The notes beneath the pieces are model-generated. The model ran no database searches, had not been told where the DNA came from, and saw only the letters and a list, made by a program, of their open reading frames with translations. Positions 11,547-20,045 of a DNA stretch of 64,000 bases are shown here, piece by piece. The stretch comes from Plantactinospora sp. BC1 (lineage in GTDB: Bacteria; Actinomycetota; Actinomycetes; Mycobacteriales; Micromonosporaceae). The position numbers and the translations under genes are program-made. How positions within the stretch are numbered: position 1 is the first letter of the stretch; every line of letters starts with the position of its first letter. The stretch spans positions 7,378,001 to 7,442,000 of the forward strand of contig NZ_CP028158.1 of assembly GCF_003030345.1 (NCBI RefSeq). The letters are read 5' to 3'.

Positions 11547-11676
11547 CGGGCCGCCCCGTCGTGCACGCCGCGCCCCGGCTCACCGGTCGAACCCGGCTGG
11601 GGTCTCCGTGCCCTGCGACACCGGCCGCGACGGGTCCGAGGCGGGCCGGCTTGCCCGGCCGGGGCAAGATGGCAGG

Positions 11677-12957
11677 GTGCCCACCCCACCCCCCGCCGAC
11701 GTGCTCGAACCGCACGACGACACCGCCGACGAGATCGAGTCACGCGAGGAACTGGATCTCCATCTCCGGGGCGGCAGCCTCGCCGGCCTGACCGTGCAGG
11801 GGCTCCGGCTGGATCTCGATCCGGTGCCGGACCTGGCCGAGGTCGACCTGACCGGCACCCTCTTCGCCGGGTGCCGGTTCGTGTCCCGGGAGGTGGAGGC
11901 GGAGCTGGTCCGGCGCGGCGCGACCGTGGTACCGGCGTTCACGGAACTGCCGTACCCGACGCATCCGTCCCGGCTCTACACCGCCGACGAGCTGGCCGCC
12001 GGCTTCGACACCGGCGGCTTCGCCGGGATGTACGACACCGTGGTCTACGAGCACTTCCGGGCGCACGGCGGCGCGCTGCCGGAACTGCGGGAGGCGTTGG
12101 CCCAGCGGCTGCACGACCACGCCGTCGACAACGCGCTGACCGACGCCACCCGCTCCTGGCTGGCCCGGCACGGTCCGGGTTCGGTGGTCGGGGTGATGGG
12201 CGGGCACGCGGTACCGCGCGGCACCTCGGCGTACCGGCTGGCCGCGACGCTCGGCTGGGAGCTGGCCCGGGCCGGCCGGCTGGTGGTGACCGGCGGCGGT
12301 CCCGGGGTGATGGAGGCGGCCAACCTCGGCGCCTACCTCTCCGAGCGGTCGGCGGCCGACCTCGGCTCGGCGATCGACCTGCTGGCCACCGCGCCGGACT
12401 TCACCGACCACGATCCCTACACCGCGGTCGCGCTGCGGGTACGGGCCCGGTTCGGGCCGGCGATACCGCAGCCCCGCACCAGCAACGGCAACGGAACCGG
12501 GAACGGCGACGGGAACGGCAGCGGGAGCGGCAACGGCAACGGGAAGCGGGACGTCGACCCGGACGGCTGGGCCCGGCGCGGCGGGCTCGCCATCCCCACC
12601 TGGCTGTACGGGCACGAACCGGCGAACCTCTTCGCCGGCCGGATCGCCAAGTATTTCTCCAACGCGATCCGGGAGGACACCATCCTCCGGCTGGCCCGGG
12701 GCGGGATCGTCTTCGCCGCCGGTCGGGCCGGCACCGTGCAGGAGGTGTTCCAGGCGGCCACCAAGACGTTCTACGGCACCGACGGCGACAGCGGGCCGTA
12801 CGTCTTCCTGGACAGCGCGTTCTGGACCCAGACCTTGCCGATCGAGGCGCTGCTCCGGCCGCTGCTGGCGCTGGCCCCCGCCGGTGACCTGGCCCGCTCG
12901 GTCTACGTCACCGACGACGTGCACGAGGCCGTCCGGCTGCTCACCGCCGCCGGATAG
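11677..12957 (+). CDS. LOG-family (TIGR00730-like) Rossmann-fold nucleotide-binding protein
   Basis: The GTG at 11677 is chosen because conserved sequence begins just after it. The 426-residue protein has an N-terminal extension of about 160 residues, then the lysine-decarboxylase-like Rossmann fold: GVMGGHAVPRG, TGGGPGVMEAANLGAY, and near the C terminus FAAGRAGTVQEVFQA. Typical LOG phosphoribohydrolases have PGGxGTxxE; here the first Pro-Gly-Gly is AAG, with GT..E kept. A Gly/Asn repeat (SNGNGTGNGDGNG and following) interrupts the fold near residues 268-290. Related proteins cleave nucleoside 5'-monophosphates or make cytokinins. Substrate is not determinable; PpnN-like nucleotide turnover is a reasonable guess. 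Confidence 0.8.
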   Translation: MPTPPPADVLEPHDDTADEIESREELDLHLRGGSLAGLTVQGLRLDLDPVPDLAEVDLTGTLFAGCRFVSREVEAELVRRGATVVPAFTELPYPTHPSRLYTADELAAGFDTGGFAGMYDTVVYEHFRAHGGALPELREALAQRLHDHAVDNALTDATRSWLARHGPGSVVGVMGGHAVPRGTSAYRLAATLGWELARAGRLVVTGGGPGVMEAANLGAYLSERSAADLGSAIDLLATAPDFTDHDPYTAVALRVRARFGPAIPQPRTSNGNGTGNGDGNGSGSGNGNGKRDVDPDGWARRGGLAIPTWLYGHEPANLFAGRIAKYFSNAIREDTILRLARGGIVFAAGRAGTVQEVFQAATKTFYGTDGDSGPYVFLDSAFWTQTLPIEALLRPLLALAPAGDLARSVYVTDDVHEAVRLLTAAG

Positions 12958-13048
12958 CGGCGCAGGGCCGCAGCCCGGGGCGGGTGGGCTGGCCGGTTCA
13001 CAGATCGCCGACCGTGGCCCACCCGTCGCCGGGATGGAGTGCCGGAAA

Positions 13049-14077
13049 CTACTTGGCCAGCGTCGTACCGGTCGAGCGCAGGTGCTCGCACGCCTCGACG
13101 ACCCGCTGCGCCATGCCCGCCTCGGCCGCCTTGCCCCAGACCCGCGGGTCGTACTGCTTCTTGTTGCCGACCTCGCCGTCGACCTTCAGTACGCCGTCGT
13201 AGTTGCGGAACATGTGGTCCGCCACCGGCCGGGTGAAGGTGTACTGCGTGTCGGTGTCGATGTTCATCTTCACCACGCCGTAGTCGAGCGCCTCGCGGAT
13301 CTCCTCCAGCAGCGAGCCGGAGCCGCCGTGGAAGACCAGGCTGAGCGGCTTGTCGCCCTTGTTGTACTTGGCGCCGACCGCCTGCTGGATCTCGTTGAGG
13401 ATCTCCGGGCGGAGCTTGACGTTGCCGGGCTTGTAGACGCCGTGCACGTTGCCGAAGGTCAGCGCCGCCATGTAGCGACCCTTCTCGCCGAGGCCGAGCG
13501 CGTCGACCATGGCGATGCCGTCCTCGACGGTGGTGTAGAGCTTCTCGTTGATCGCGTTCTCGACGCCGTCCTCCTCGCCGCCGACCACACCGACCTCGAT
13601 CTCCAGCACGATGTGCCCGGCCGCCGCCTCGTCGAGCAGCTGCGACGCGATCTCCAGGTTCTCCGCGACCGGCACGGCGGAGCCGTCCCACATGTGCGAC
13701 TGGAAGAGCGGCTCCTCGCCCCGGGCCACCCGCTCCTTGGAGATCGCCATCAGCGGCCGGACGAACTTGTCGAGCTTGTCCTTCGGGCAGTGGTCGGTGT
13801 GCAGCGCGATGTTGACCGGGTAGTTCTTCGCCACCTCCCGGGCGTACGCGGCGAACGCCACCGCCCCGGTCACCATGTTCTTGACGGTCGGGCCGGAGAG
13901 GTACTCCGCGCCGCCGGTGGAGACCTGGATGATGCCGTCGCTCTCCGCGTCGGCGAAGCCGCGCAGCGCCGCGTTCAGGGTCTGCGAGGACGTCACGTTG
14001 ATCGCCGGGTACGCGTACCGGCCCGCCTTGGCGCGGTCCAGCATCTCGGCGTAGACCTCGGGGGAAGCGATGGGCAT
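13049..14077 (-). CDS. fbaA: class II fructose-bisphosphate aldolase
   Basis: The 342-residue enzyme reversibly cleaves fructose 1,6-bisphosphate to DHAP and glyceraldehyde 3-phosphate in glycolysis and gluconeogenesis. Zinc-binding and catalytic signatures are visible: HTDHCPKDKLD for the first zinc ligand and catalytic Asp, the LEIEVGVVGGEEDG segment, the FHGGSGS phosphate loop and the KMNIDTDTQY motif, all typical of class IIA enzymes. The ATG has AAGGAG nine bases upstream. It is followed on the opposite strand by the LOG gene, and its leader contains an unusual inverted repeat. Confidence 0.97.
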   Translation of the reverse strand: MPIASPEVYAEMLDRAKAGRYAYPAINVTSSQTLNAALRGFADAESDGIIQVSTGGAEYLSGPTVKNMVTGAVAFAAYAREVAKNYPVNIALHTDHCPKDKLDKFVRPLMAISKERVARGEEPLFQSHMWDGSAVPVAENLEIASQLLDEAAAGHIVLEIEVGVVGGEEDGVENAINEKLYTTVEDGIAMVDALGLGEKGRYMAALTFGNVHGVYKPGNVKLRPEILNEIQQAVGAKYNKGDKPLSLVFHGGSGSLLEEIREALDYGVVKMNIDTDTQYTFTRPVADHMFRNYDGVLKVDGEVGNKKQYDPRVWGKAAEAGMAQRVVEACEHLRSTGTTLAK

Positions 14078-14133
14078 GTGAAACGCTCCTTACTAACCAC
14101 TCTCGGCCTGCTCGGCCGCTGTCTGGATGAACC

Positions 14134-14219
14134 TCTTTCCCACCTCCCCTCGCGGCCCGTGGTTTGGTCCCCGGGTGAGGGTCGATGCGCGGGCGCCGCG
14201 CGGCTCAGGTGGGAAAAGA
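14134..14219 (-). promoter_or_regulatory. long-range inverted repeat in the fbaA leader
   Basis: CTTTCCCACCT near 14135-14145 is complementary to AGGTGGGAAAAG at 14208-14219, with a GC-rich 60-bp interior. It lies upstream of the aldolase start, in what should be its promoter or 5' leader. It could fold the leader RNA or bind a dimeric regulator; the role is inferred only from position. Confidence 0.45.
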
Positions 14220-14306
14220 CTCGCTGGGTGCGCCCGGACCGCGCTGTCCTCCGCCCCGAAGTATCCCGTAGTCCGCTCGCGCCAATTCAACCCACCCGGC
14301 CCCGGC

Positions 14307-14687
14307 TCAGCGTTCGGGCCGGCCCGGCCAGACCACGCCGAGCAACCAGCTCACCACCGCCATCACGATCGCTCCGTAGAAGGCCGGCCAGAAGCCGTCG
14401 ATCTGGAACGGCAGGTCGAACACCTGCGCGATCCAGTCCGTGAGCAGGAAGAGCAGCGCGTTGACGACCAGCGCGAACAATCCCAGCGTGAGCACGTAGA
14501 AGACACAGCCGACGACCCGGATGATCGGCTTGAGTACCGCGTTGACCACCCCGAAGATGAACGCGACGACGAGTACGGTCAGCGCGTCGTCCGCGGTGGT
14601 CCGCCCGGTCAGCTCGATACCGGGCACCACCAGGCTGGTGATCCAGAGCGCCAACGCGCTGATCACCAGCCGGATCAGGAAGCCCAC
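14307..14687 (-). CDS. phage-holin-family / DUF1469-like small membrane protein
   Basis: Starting at the GTG at 14687, the 126-residue protein is almost entirely hydrophobic, with four predicted membrane segments (FLIRLVISALALWITSLVV, the LTVLVVAFIFGVVNAVL stretch, VLTLGLFALVVNALLFLL and the AIVMAVVSWLLGVVW end). Proteins of this type with GIELTGR after helix 1 and a NAVLKPIIRV loop are annotated as the mycobacterial phage-holin family (family IV) in actinobacteria. No phage genes are nearby, so a lysis role is unlikely. An upstream ATG at 14780 would add a basic non-conserved extension and is not favoured. Confidence 0.8.
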   Translation of the reverse strand: MGFLIRLVISALALWITSLVVPGIELTGRTTADDALTVLVVAFIFGVVNAVLKPIIRVVGCVFYVLTLGLFALVVNALLFLLTDWIAQVFDLPFQIDGFWPAFYGAIVMAVVSWLLGVVWPGRPER

Positions 14688-14824
14688 CGCATCATCGTGG
14701 CACGCGACCCGGGGCCGGACGGGCGGTTTAGCCCGCTTCGGGACCGGGCACGGTGCTCCGGGTACGGGTCGCCCGATCAACCCGTACGGTGAAAAACAGC
14801 GGCACCGACCGGCAGGAGTAGGAC

Positions 14825-15040
14825 ATGGGCCAGCCCGACGAGGACTTCGCTCCCGGCGACCACCTCACCCCGGACGAGCGCGATCCGGAGGCGCCGGCCG
14901 AGGACGCGCTGGAGCAGGCGACCGTCGCGGACCCGAACGTCGAGGAGCAGCCGGCCGTCCAGCGCGGGCTGGAGGTCAACGAGTGGGACGCCGTGGAGCA
15001 GGCCCAGGTCGTCGGCTCCGACGACGACGACTACCGCTAA
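14825..15040 (+). CDS. small acidic conserved hypothetical protein
   Basis: This 71-residue protein is strongly acidic (many Asp and Glu, ending SDDDDYR), with no membrane segment or cysteine. GGCAGGAGT lies eight bases before the ATG. Small acidic DUF5709-like proteins of this sort are common in Micromonosporaceae and have no known role. Its stop overlaps the stop region of the convergent glycosyltransferase gene by four bases, which supports both coding ends. Confidence 0.75.
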   Translation: MGQPDEDFAPGDHLTPDERDPEAPAEDALEQATVADPNVEEQPAVQRGLEVNEWDAVEQAQVVGSDDDDYR

Positions 15041-16677
15041 GCCGCCGGCACCGGTAACTCCGCCGCGCTCCCGGGCACCGTCGGCGACGGGCCGGAGGGC
15101 TCGGCCGGCTCCCGCGCCCCGGAGACCGGCTGCCGCGCCTCGGCGAGCAGCCGGCGGTAGATCCCGGTGAGGATCTCGGCCTGGGCCGCCCAGGTCCAGC
15201 CCGCCAGCAGCCCCGGCCGGTCGTACGCGGCCCGGTAGCGCCCCGGGTCCGCCAGCACCGCCCGGACCGCGCGGGCGTAGTCGGCGACGTCCCGGGCCCG
15301 GAACACCTCGCCCTGCCCGGTCGACCTGACGGTACCGGCCATCGTCCGTACGTCGCTGACCACCAGCGGCAGCCGGGCGTGCGCGTACTCGAAGAACTTG
15401 GTGATCAGCGCGATCTCGTGGTTGGGCCAGTGGTGGATCGGGATCGCCCCGACGTCCGCGCCGGAGAGGAACGGCACCACCTGCCAGTGCGCGACGTACG
15501 GCAGCACGTGCACCCGGTCGGCGACACCGATCCGGTGGGCGTGCGCGACGAGCTTGCGCACGTACTGGAGGTCGGGGTTGACCACCAGGGCGGTGTGCAC
15601 CCCGGGCAGCTCCGGCAGCGCGTCGACCATGGTCCGCAGGCCGCGCTGCTCGGCGGCGCTGCCGCTGTAGACCACCAGCGGCACGTCGGGCCCGATCCCG
15701 CAGCGCTGCCGCAGGTCCGGAACGGCTCCGTCCACCCCGGTCGGTGCGTGCTCGGCGGCGGGCGCGTTCAGCACCACCGCCGGCTGCTCGGCGAGCCGGT
15801 GCTCGGCGCGGAGCAGGTCGGCGAGCGCGTCCGAGACGGTGACCACGGCGTCGGCGTACCGCGCGTACTCGCGCTCGTGCGCCCGCATCGCGGGCAGCCA
15901 GCGGATGTTCGGCTGCCACGGCCGGATGCCCGGCAGGAATTCGTGGGCGTCCCAGACCAGCCTGACCGGCCGGCCGGCGGCCTGTGCCCTGATCTTGGCC
16001 CGGGCGCCCACCCCGAGCATCCGGAAGTCGTTGGCGTGGATCAGATCCGGCGCCAGCTCGTCGACGACCGGCCCGTACGCCAGCTCGTAGTCCCAGAGCC
16101 CCGGTTCGAGCCGCCGCCAGGCACCGTCGCCCATGGTCAACTGCCAGCAGAACGTGTACGCCCGGTCCCACGGGTTGCGGTAGCGGCGGGCGTGGAGGCC
16201 GCGGTTGTGCATCTTCGTCCGGACCCAGACCCAGCGGCCGGCCAGGGCGGCCAGCAGCAGCCGGAGCCGGAGCCAGAGTTCCGCCGCCCGGTCCCGCCGA
16301 CCGGCCCGGGCGGCGAGTGCGAGCTGCGCGCCCCGGAACCGCAGGTCCGCCCGCCAGGCGTCGACCTGCCGGGCCCGGTATTCGGCGATCCCGTTCGGCG
16401 GATAGCCGAACGGCCAGCGCAGCCAGGCACGCCGGTACTGGTGCCGCTTGCGGAACAGCGGCTCGGGCATCGGCAGCAGCCGGACCTGCGCCCCGCCGAG
16501 CTGCCAGCCCTGCGGCGCCCCGGTCGGCGACCGGCCGAGCAGGATCACCTCCCAGCCGGCGTCCGCCGCCGAGCGGGCCTGCTTCTGCACCCGGGAGTCC
16601 CCGTTGACGCCGTTGTCGACCAGCATGACGATCCGGCCCCGCACCTGGCGGTCCGCCCCGGCATCGTCCGGCGTCAT
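15037..16677 (-). CDS. glycosyltransferase (GT4-like, GT-B fold)
   Basis: The 546-residue cytoplasmic protein starts with MTPDDAGADR followed by RGRIVMLVDNGVNGDSRVQKQA, typical of the N-terminal Rossmann domain of GT-B enzymes. Later segments include DLIHANDFRMLG, VVTVSDALADLL, PLVVYSGSAAEQRGL and VLPYVAHWQVVPFLSGADVG, with KFFEYAHARLPLVVSD as the nucleotide-sugar-binding EX7E-like region. It probably transfers a sugar to a lipid or polymer for cell-surface glycan synthesis. The neighbouring LCP-protein gene, 123 bases upstream on the same strand, acts on cell-wall polymers, so a shared wall-glycan role is plausible. An alternative start ten codons upstream is possible. Confidence 0.87.
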   Translation of the reverse strand: MTPDDAGADRQVRGRIVMLVDNGVNGDSRVQKQARSAADAGWEVILLGRSPTGAPQGWQLGGAQVRLLPMPEPLFRKRHQYRRAWLRWPFGYPPNGIAEYRARQVDAWRADLRFRGAQLALAARAGRRDRAAELWLRLRLLLAALAGRWVWVRTKMHNRGLHARRYRNPWDRAYTFCWQLTMGDGAWRRLEPGLWDYELAYGPVVDELAPDLIHANDFRMLGVGARAKIRAQAAGRPVRLVWDAHEFLPGIRPWQPNIRWLPAMRAHEREYARYADAVVTVSDALADLLRAEHRLAEQPAVVLNAPAAEHAPTGVDGAVPDLRQRCGIGPDVPLVVYSGSAAEQRGLRTMVDALPELPGVHTALVVNPDLQYVRKLVAHAHRIGVADRVHVLPYVAHWQVVPFLSGADVGAIPIHHWPNHEIALITKFFEYAHARLPLVVSDVRTMAGTVRSTGQGEVFRARDVADYARAVRAVLADPGRYRAAYDRPGLLAGWTWAAQAEILTGIYRRLLAEARQPVSGAREPAEPSGPSPTVPGSAAELPVPAA

Positions 16678-16800
16678 CGTTCGGCTCCGTCCCACGCACC
16701 GCCCCACGGACCCGGCGAGTGTACGAGCCGACCCCGGTGACCAGGGCGGGAACGAGATGACGCGGAGGTGAACAGCGCGCGACGGAACCGGTCGGACCGG

Positions 16801-17949
16801 TCAGCGGGTGACCCGATCCGGGTGCCTGCCGACCCACTCGGCCAGGGTGTCCCGGGCGAACGCGTCGAAGAGGCTGCGGCTCTGGGCCGGGTCCAGGCTC
16901 TCGACCTCGCCGACCGGCCCCCGGTCCGGGTGGTACGTCCAGCCGATCCCGACCGCGTCCGCCGCGGCGACCGTACGCAGCGCGCCGAACAGCTCCTGCG
17001 GGGTCGTCCCGGCCAGGTCGAGGGTCAGGTTCCGGCCGAGCACCCGGACGATCTCGGCGATCCGGACCGGGTTGAGCCCGTTGGCCGGATCGGTGACCTC
17101 GTGCAGCAGCGCCTCGGCGAACCGCTGCCCGTTGCGGTCCCGGTCGTGCGCCCCCTGCGCCAGGCCGTACCGCTGGCGGAGCAGGTCCTGCGCGGCGGCG
17201 CCGTCGAGCCGCTGGCAGCCGGCCGGGAAGACCCGGGTGGTGTGGTGGGACCGTACCTGCTGTGGCAGGCAGGTCCGGACCCCGCCGACGGCGTCGGTGA
17301 GCTGCCGCAGCCCGGCGTAGGTCAGCGTCGCGGTCGCGTCGAACCGGATCCCGGTCAGCGCCGTGACGGTCCCTTCGGTCAGCGCGGCGCCGGCGGCCAG
17401 GTCCGGCCGGCTCCCCGGCCGGTGGCTGCCGAGGTAGAAGGCGCCGCTCAGCTTCCCGAAGCCGTGCCCGGGCACCTCGACGCCGAGGTCCCGGGGGACC
17501 GAGACGAGATAGAGCCGGCTCCGGTCCGCCGGTACGTGCACCAGCAGCACGGTGTCCGCGCGGTGGCCGTTGCTCCGGCCGTCCCCGCCGTCGACGCCGA
17601 GGACGAGGAAGTTCAGCGGCTCGGCCGGGTCGGTCGACCGGGCCGTGAGCGGGGGCGCGGCGACCTCGGAGACCGGCGGCACCCCGACGGTACGGCCGAA
17701 CGTCGGCACCGCGAGCATGCCGAGCATGGCGAGGGCGGCCCCGGCGACCCGGGCGGCCCGCCGCCGGCGACGTCGGCGGGAGGCCCGGCGGTCGATCGCC
17801 GCCCGCACCGGCCCGGCGTCCGGGGTCAGCGACTCGTACCGGGCGAACGCCGCCCGCAACTCCTGCTCGACCGGCCGTGGGTCCGGGCCGGCACCCGACC
17901 CGTCCGACCCGGCCGAGTCGTCGAACACCCGGATGTCGTCGTCGCTCAT
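16801..17949 (-). CDS. LytR-CpsA-Psr (LCP) family cell-wall polymer ligase
   Basis: The ATG at 17949 overlaps the sigma-factor stop as ATGA. The 382-residue protein has an acidic cytoplasmic N terminus, an Arg-rich stop (RRASRRRRRRRAAR), one membrane segment (VAGAALAMLGMLAVPTF, about residues 68-85) and an extracytoplasmic LCP domain: LNFLVLGVDG, HRADTVLLVHV, YLVSVPRDLGVEV and a RQRYGLAQGAHDRDRNGQRF segment. The conserved Arg and Asp residues that bind the polyprenyl pyrophosphate head group are present. LCP enzymes attach teichoic-acid, arabinogalactan or capsule precursors to peptidoglycan. Coupling to the sigma factor suggests co-regulated synthesis. Confidence 0.88.
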   Translation of the reverse strand: MSDDDIRVFDDSAGSDGSGAGPDPRPVEQELRAAFARYESLTPDAGPVRAAIDRRASRRRRRRRAARVAGAALAMLGMLAVPTFGRTVGVPPVSEVAAPPLTARSTDPAEPLNFLVLGVDGGDGRSNGHRADTVLLVHVPADRSRLYLVSVPRDLGVEVPGHGFGKLSGAFYLGSHRPGSRPDLAAGAALTEGTVTALTGIRFDATATLTYAGLRQLTDAVGGVRTCLPQQVRSHHTTRVFPAGCQRLDGAAAQDLLRQRYGLAQGAHDRDRNGQRFAEALLHEVTDPANGLNPVRIAEIVRVLGRNLTLDLAGTTPQELFGALRTVAAADAVGIGWTYHPDRGPVGEVESLDPAQSRSLFDAFARDTLAEWVGRHPDRVTR

Positions 17950-18431
17950 TGACAGGCCTCCACGAATTCGGCACGAAGGGTGGCGAGGGCGCGCGAGATG
18001 GCGGACCGGACGGTGCCGACGGCGCAGCCGAGCACCTCGGCGATCTCGGCGTCCGGCAGGTCCTCGTAGTAGCGGAGCACCAGCGCGGCCCGCTGCCGGC
18101 GCGGCAGCCGGGCCAGCCAGCTCCACACCTGGTCCCGCTCCACGGTGGACTCCGCGTGGTCGACGCGTACCGCCACCGCCTCGTCGGGCTCCGCACGCAG
18201 CAGTACCCGGCGTACCCAGGAGCCGCGCTGCCAGTCGAGGTACTGGTTGGTCAGCATCCGGCGTACGTACCGTTCGGGCGCGTCGGCACGGGTCACCCGG
18301 CGCCAGTTGAGCTGGACCCGCACCATCGTCTCCTGCACGAGATCCTGGGCGAGATGGGGATCGCCGGTCAGCATCACCGCGTAGCGCAGCAGCGCGGTGA
18401 GCCTGGAGTCGGCGAACTCCTCGTACGTCAC
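17946..18431 (-). CDS. SigE-family ECF RNA polymerase sigma factor
   Basis: The 161-residue protein has sigma-70 region 2 (LLRYAVMLTGDPHLAQDLVQETMVRV) and region 4 with a helix-turn-helix (LPRRQRAALVLRYYEDLPDAEIAEVLGC, then VGTVRSAISRAL). No region 3 is present, which is the ECF pattern; wording such as RYVRRMLTNQYLDW fits the SigE family common in actinobacteria. The GTG at 18431 is preferred over one two codons upstream because GGAGGTG then sits four to five bases before it. No anti-sigma gene is visible; the LCP protein, encoded in an ATGA overlap, has one membrane segment and a cytoplasmic tail that could in principle play that role. Confidence 0.9.
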   Translation of the reverse strand: MTYEEFADSRLTALLRYAVMLTGDPHLAQDLVQETMVRVQLNWRRVTRADAPERYVRRMLTNQYLDWQRGSWVRRVLLRAEPDEAVAVRVDHAESTVERDQVWSWLARLPRRQRAALVLRYYEDLPDAEIAEVLGCAVGTVRSAISRALATLRAEFVEACQ

Positions 18432-18533
18432 TGGCACCTCCGGGCCTCTCCTCCCTATAGACGGAAGTGTGGGACAGGAAGATTGCGGTTAATCGAGGCG
18501 ACGGGTCGGCGGTGAGCTGTCAGCATTGTCGAC

Positions 18534-20045
18534 GTGTTGATCACCGTGACCACCACCCACCAGCCGGCCACCGACCTGGGCTACCTGCTCGTGAAGCATC
18601 CCGACCGGGTGCACACGTTCGGGATGCCCACCGGTACGGCGTACGTGGTGTATCCGGAGGCCGGCACCGAACGCTGCACCGCCGCCCTGCTGCTCGACGT
18701 CGACCCGCTGGCGCTCTCCGGCGCTGGCCGGGGACGCCGGGGCCGGTCCGGCCGGGGCGGGAACCCGACGCCGGACGGCTTCACCCTCGGCCAGTACGTC
18801 AACGACCGCGGGTACGCCGCCTCCAGCCTGCTCTCGTCCGCACTGTCCGGCGTGTTCCGCTCGGCGCTGCGCGGCAACTCGAAGGACCGGCCCGAGCTGG
18901 CAGCCACCCCGATCCCGCTGGAGCTGCGGGTGCCGGCGCTGCGCTGCCGGGGCGGGGCCGAGCTGGCCGGGAAGCTCTTCGCCCCGCTGGGCTGGACGGT
19001 CACCGCCGAGCCGATCCCGCTGGACCCGGACCGCCCCGACTGGGGCGACAGCCGGTACGTCGACCTCACCCTGACCGGCACGGTCCGGCTGGCAGACGCC
19101 CTCAACCACCTCTACGTGCTGCTGCCGGTGCTGGACGACGCCAAGCACTACTGGGTCGCGCCGGACGAGATCGACAAGCTGCTCCGGGCCGGTGCCGGCT
19201 GGCTGGCCGAACACCCGGAACGGGGTCTGATCACCCGTCGCTACCTGGCCCACCGGCGGGCGCTGGCCGGCGTCGCCCTGGCCCGCCTCGCCGAGCAGCG
19301 GCTGGTCGACGAGCCGGCCGACCCGGACTCCATCGTGGAGAGTCCGGACTGCGGTGCGGACGAGGAGGCCGGGCTGCCGGCGGCGGTGGACCGGCAGCCG
19401 CTCGCGGCGCTGCGCCGGGCCGCCGTACTCGACGCGCTCGACTCCTGCGGCGCCACCCGGGTCCTCGACCTGGGCTGCGGCGGCGGCGCGCTGCTGACCG
19501 AGCTGGTCAAGAATCGCCGGTACACCGAGATCGTCGGCACCGACGTCTCGTCCCGGACCCTGGCGGTCGCGGAGCGCCGGCTGCGGCTGGACCGGTTGCC
19601 GCCCCGGCAGCGCGAGCGGATCAAGCTGTGGCAGTCCGCGCTGACCTACCGGGACGACCGGCTGCGCGGGTACGACGCCGCCGTGCTGATGGAGGTGGTC
19701 GAGCATCTCGACCCGCCGCGCCTGCCGGCGCTGGAGGCGGCCGTCTTCGGGCACGCCCGGCCGGGGACGGTGGTCGTGACCACCCCGAACGTCGAACACA
19801 ACGTGCGGTATCCGGGGCTGGCGGCCGGGGGTTTCCGGCACGCCGACCACCGGTTCGAGTGGAGCCGGGCCGAGTTCGCCGACTGGGCCGGCTCGGTCGG
19901 CGCCGGTTACGGCTACGCGGTGACGATCAGCGGGGTCGGCGCCGACGACCCCGAGGTCGGCAGCCCGACCCAGCTCGCGGTCTTCACCCGCACCGCACCC
20001 GGCGGCACCGGGAACGGAACCGAGAACGGAGGAGGCGCCCGATGA
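18534..20045 (+). CDS. hen1: bacterial Hen1: 3'-terminal RNA ribose 2'-O-methyltransferase
   Basis: The 503-residue protein has an N-terminal domain (about 1-245) with the Hen1-specific MLITVTTT start, YLLVKHPDRVHTF and YVNDRGYAASSLLSSAL motifs, a short variable region, and a C-terminal methyltransferase domain: VLDLGCGGGALLTELV for SAM and EVVEHLDPPR containing the metal-binding Glu and His residues. It 2'-O-methylates the 3' end at a broken RNA, protecting the repaired junction. The GTG start has no clear Shine-Dalgarno. The stop overlaps the Pnkp start as ATGA, giving the classic Hen1-Pnkp RNA repair pair, and it is divergent from the sigma-factor gene. Confidence 0.95.
   Translation: MLITVTTTHQPATDLGYLLVKHPDRVHTFGMPTGTAYVVYPEAGTERCTAALLLDVDPLALSGAGRGRRGRSGRGGNPTPDGFTLGQYVNDRGYAASSLLSSALSGVFRSALRGNSKDRPELAATPIPLELRVPALRCRGGAELAGKLFAPLGWTVTAEPIPLDPDRPDWGDSRYVDLTLTGTVRLADALNHLYVLLPVLDDAKHYWVAPDEIDKLLRAGAGWLAEHPERGLITRRYLAHRRALAGVALARLAEQRLVDEPADPDSIVESPDCGADEEAGLPAAVDRQPLAALRRAAVLDALDSCGATRVLDLGCGGGALLTELVKNRRYTEIVGTDVSSRTLAVAERRLRLDRLPPRQRERIKLWQSALTYRDDRLRGYDAAVLMEVVEHLDPPRLPALEAAVFGHARPGTVVVTTPNVEHNVRYPGLAAGGFRHADHRFEWSRAEFADWAGSVGAGYGYAVTISGVGADDPEVGSPTQLAVFTRTAPGGTGNGTENGGGAR

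Larger units (their letters stand above)
11337..11676. other. 340-bp intergenic region with hairpin and direct repeat
   Basis: No gene is supported here. It holds a TACAAATAG sequence near 11441 that could serve as a -10 element for plus-strand transcription, an imperfect hairpin at 11483-11512, and a 20-bp direct repeat. It separates the DUF3151 start from the GTG start of the LOG-family gene. Confidence 0.6.

Noticed and set aside
14307-14687. Phage lysis holin interpretation of the small membrane protein
   Set aside because: No phage genes, endolysin or attachment site are nearby; actinobacterial chromosomes carry many such proteins.
14777-18196. 1139-codon minus-strand open frame
   Set aside because: It overlaps the glycosyltransferase and LCP genes in another frame and its residues are Arg/Pro/Gly-rich, typical of high-GC shadow frames; the real genes carry clear family motifs.
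18467-20041. In-frame upstream extension of the Pnkp gene
   Set aside because: It would overlap hen1 entirely in another frame; the ATG at 20042 with ATGA overlap is the proper start and the extension is Arg/Pro-rich.
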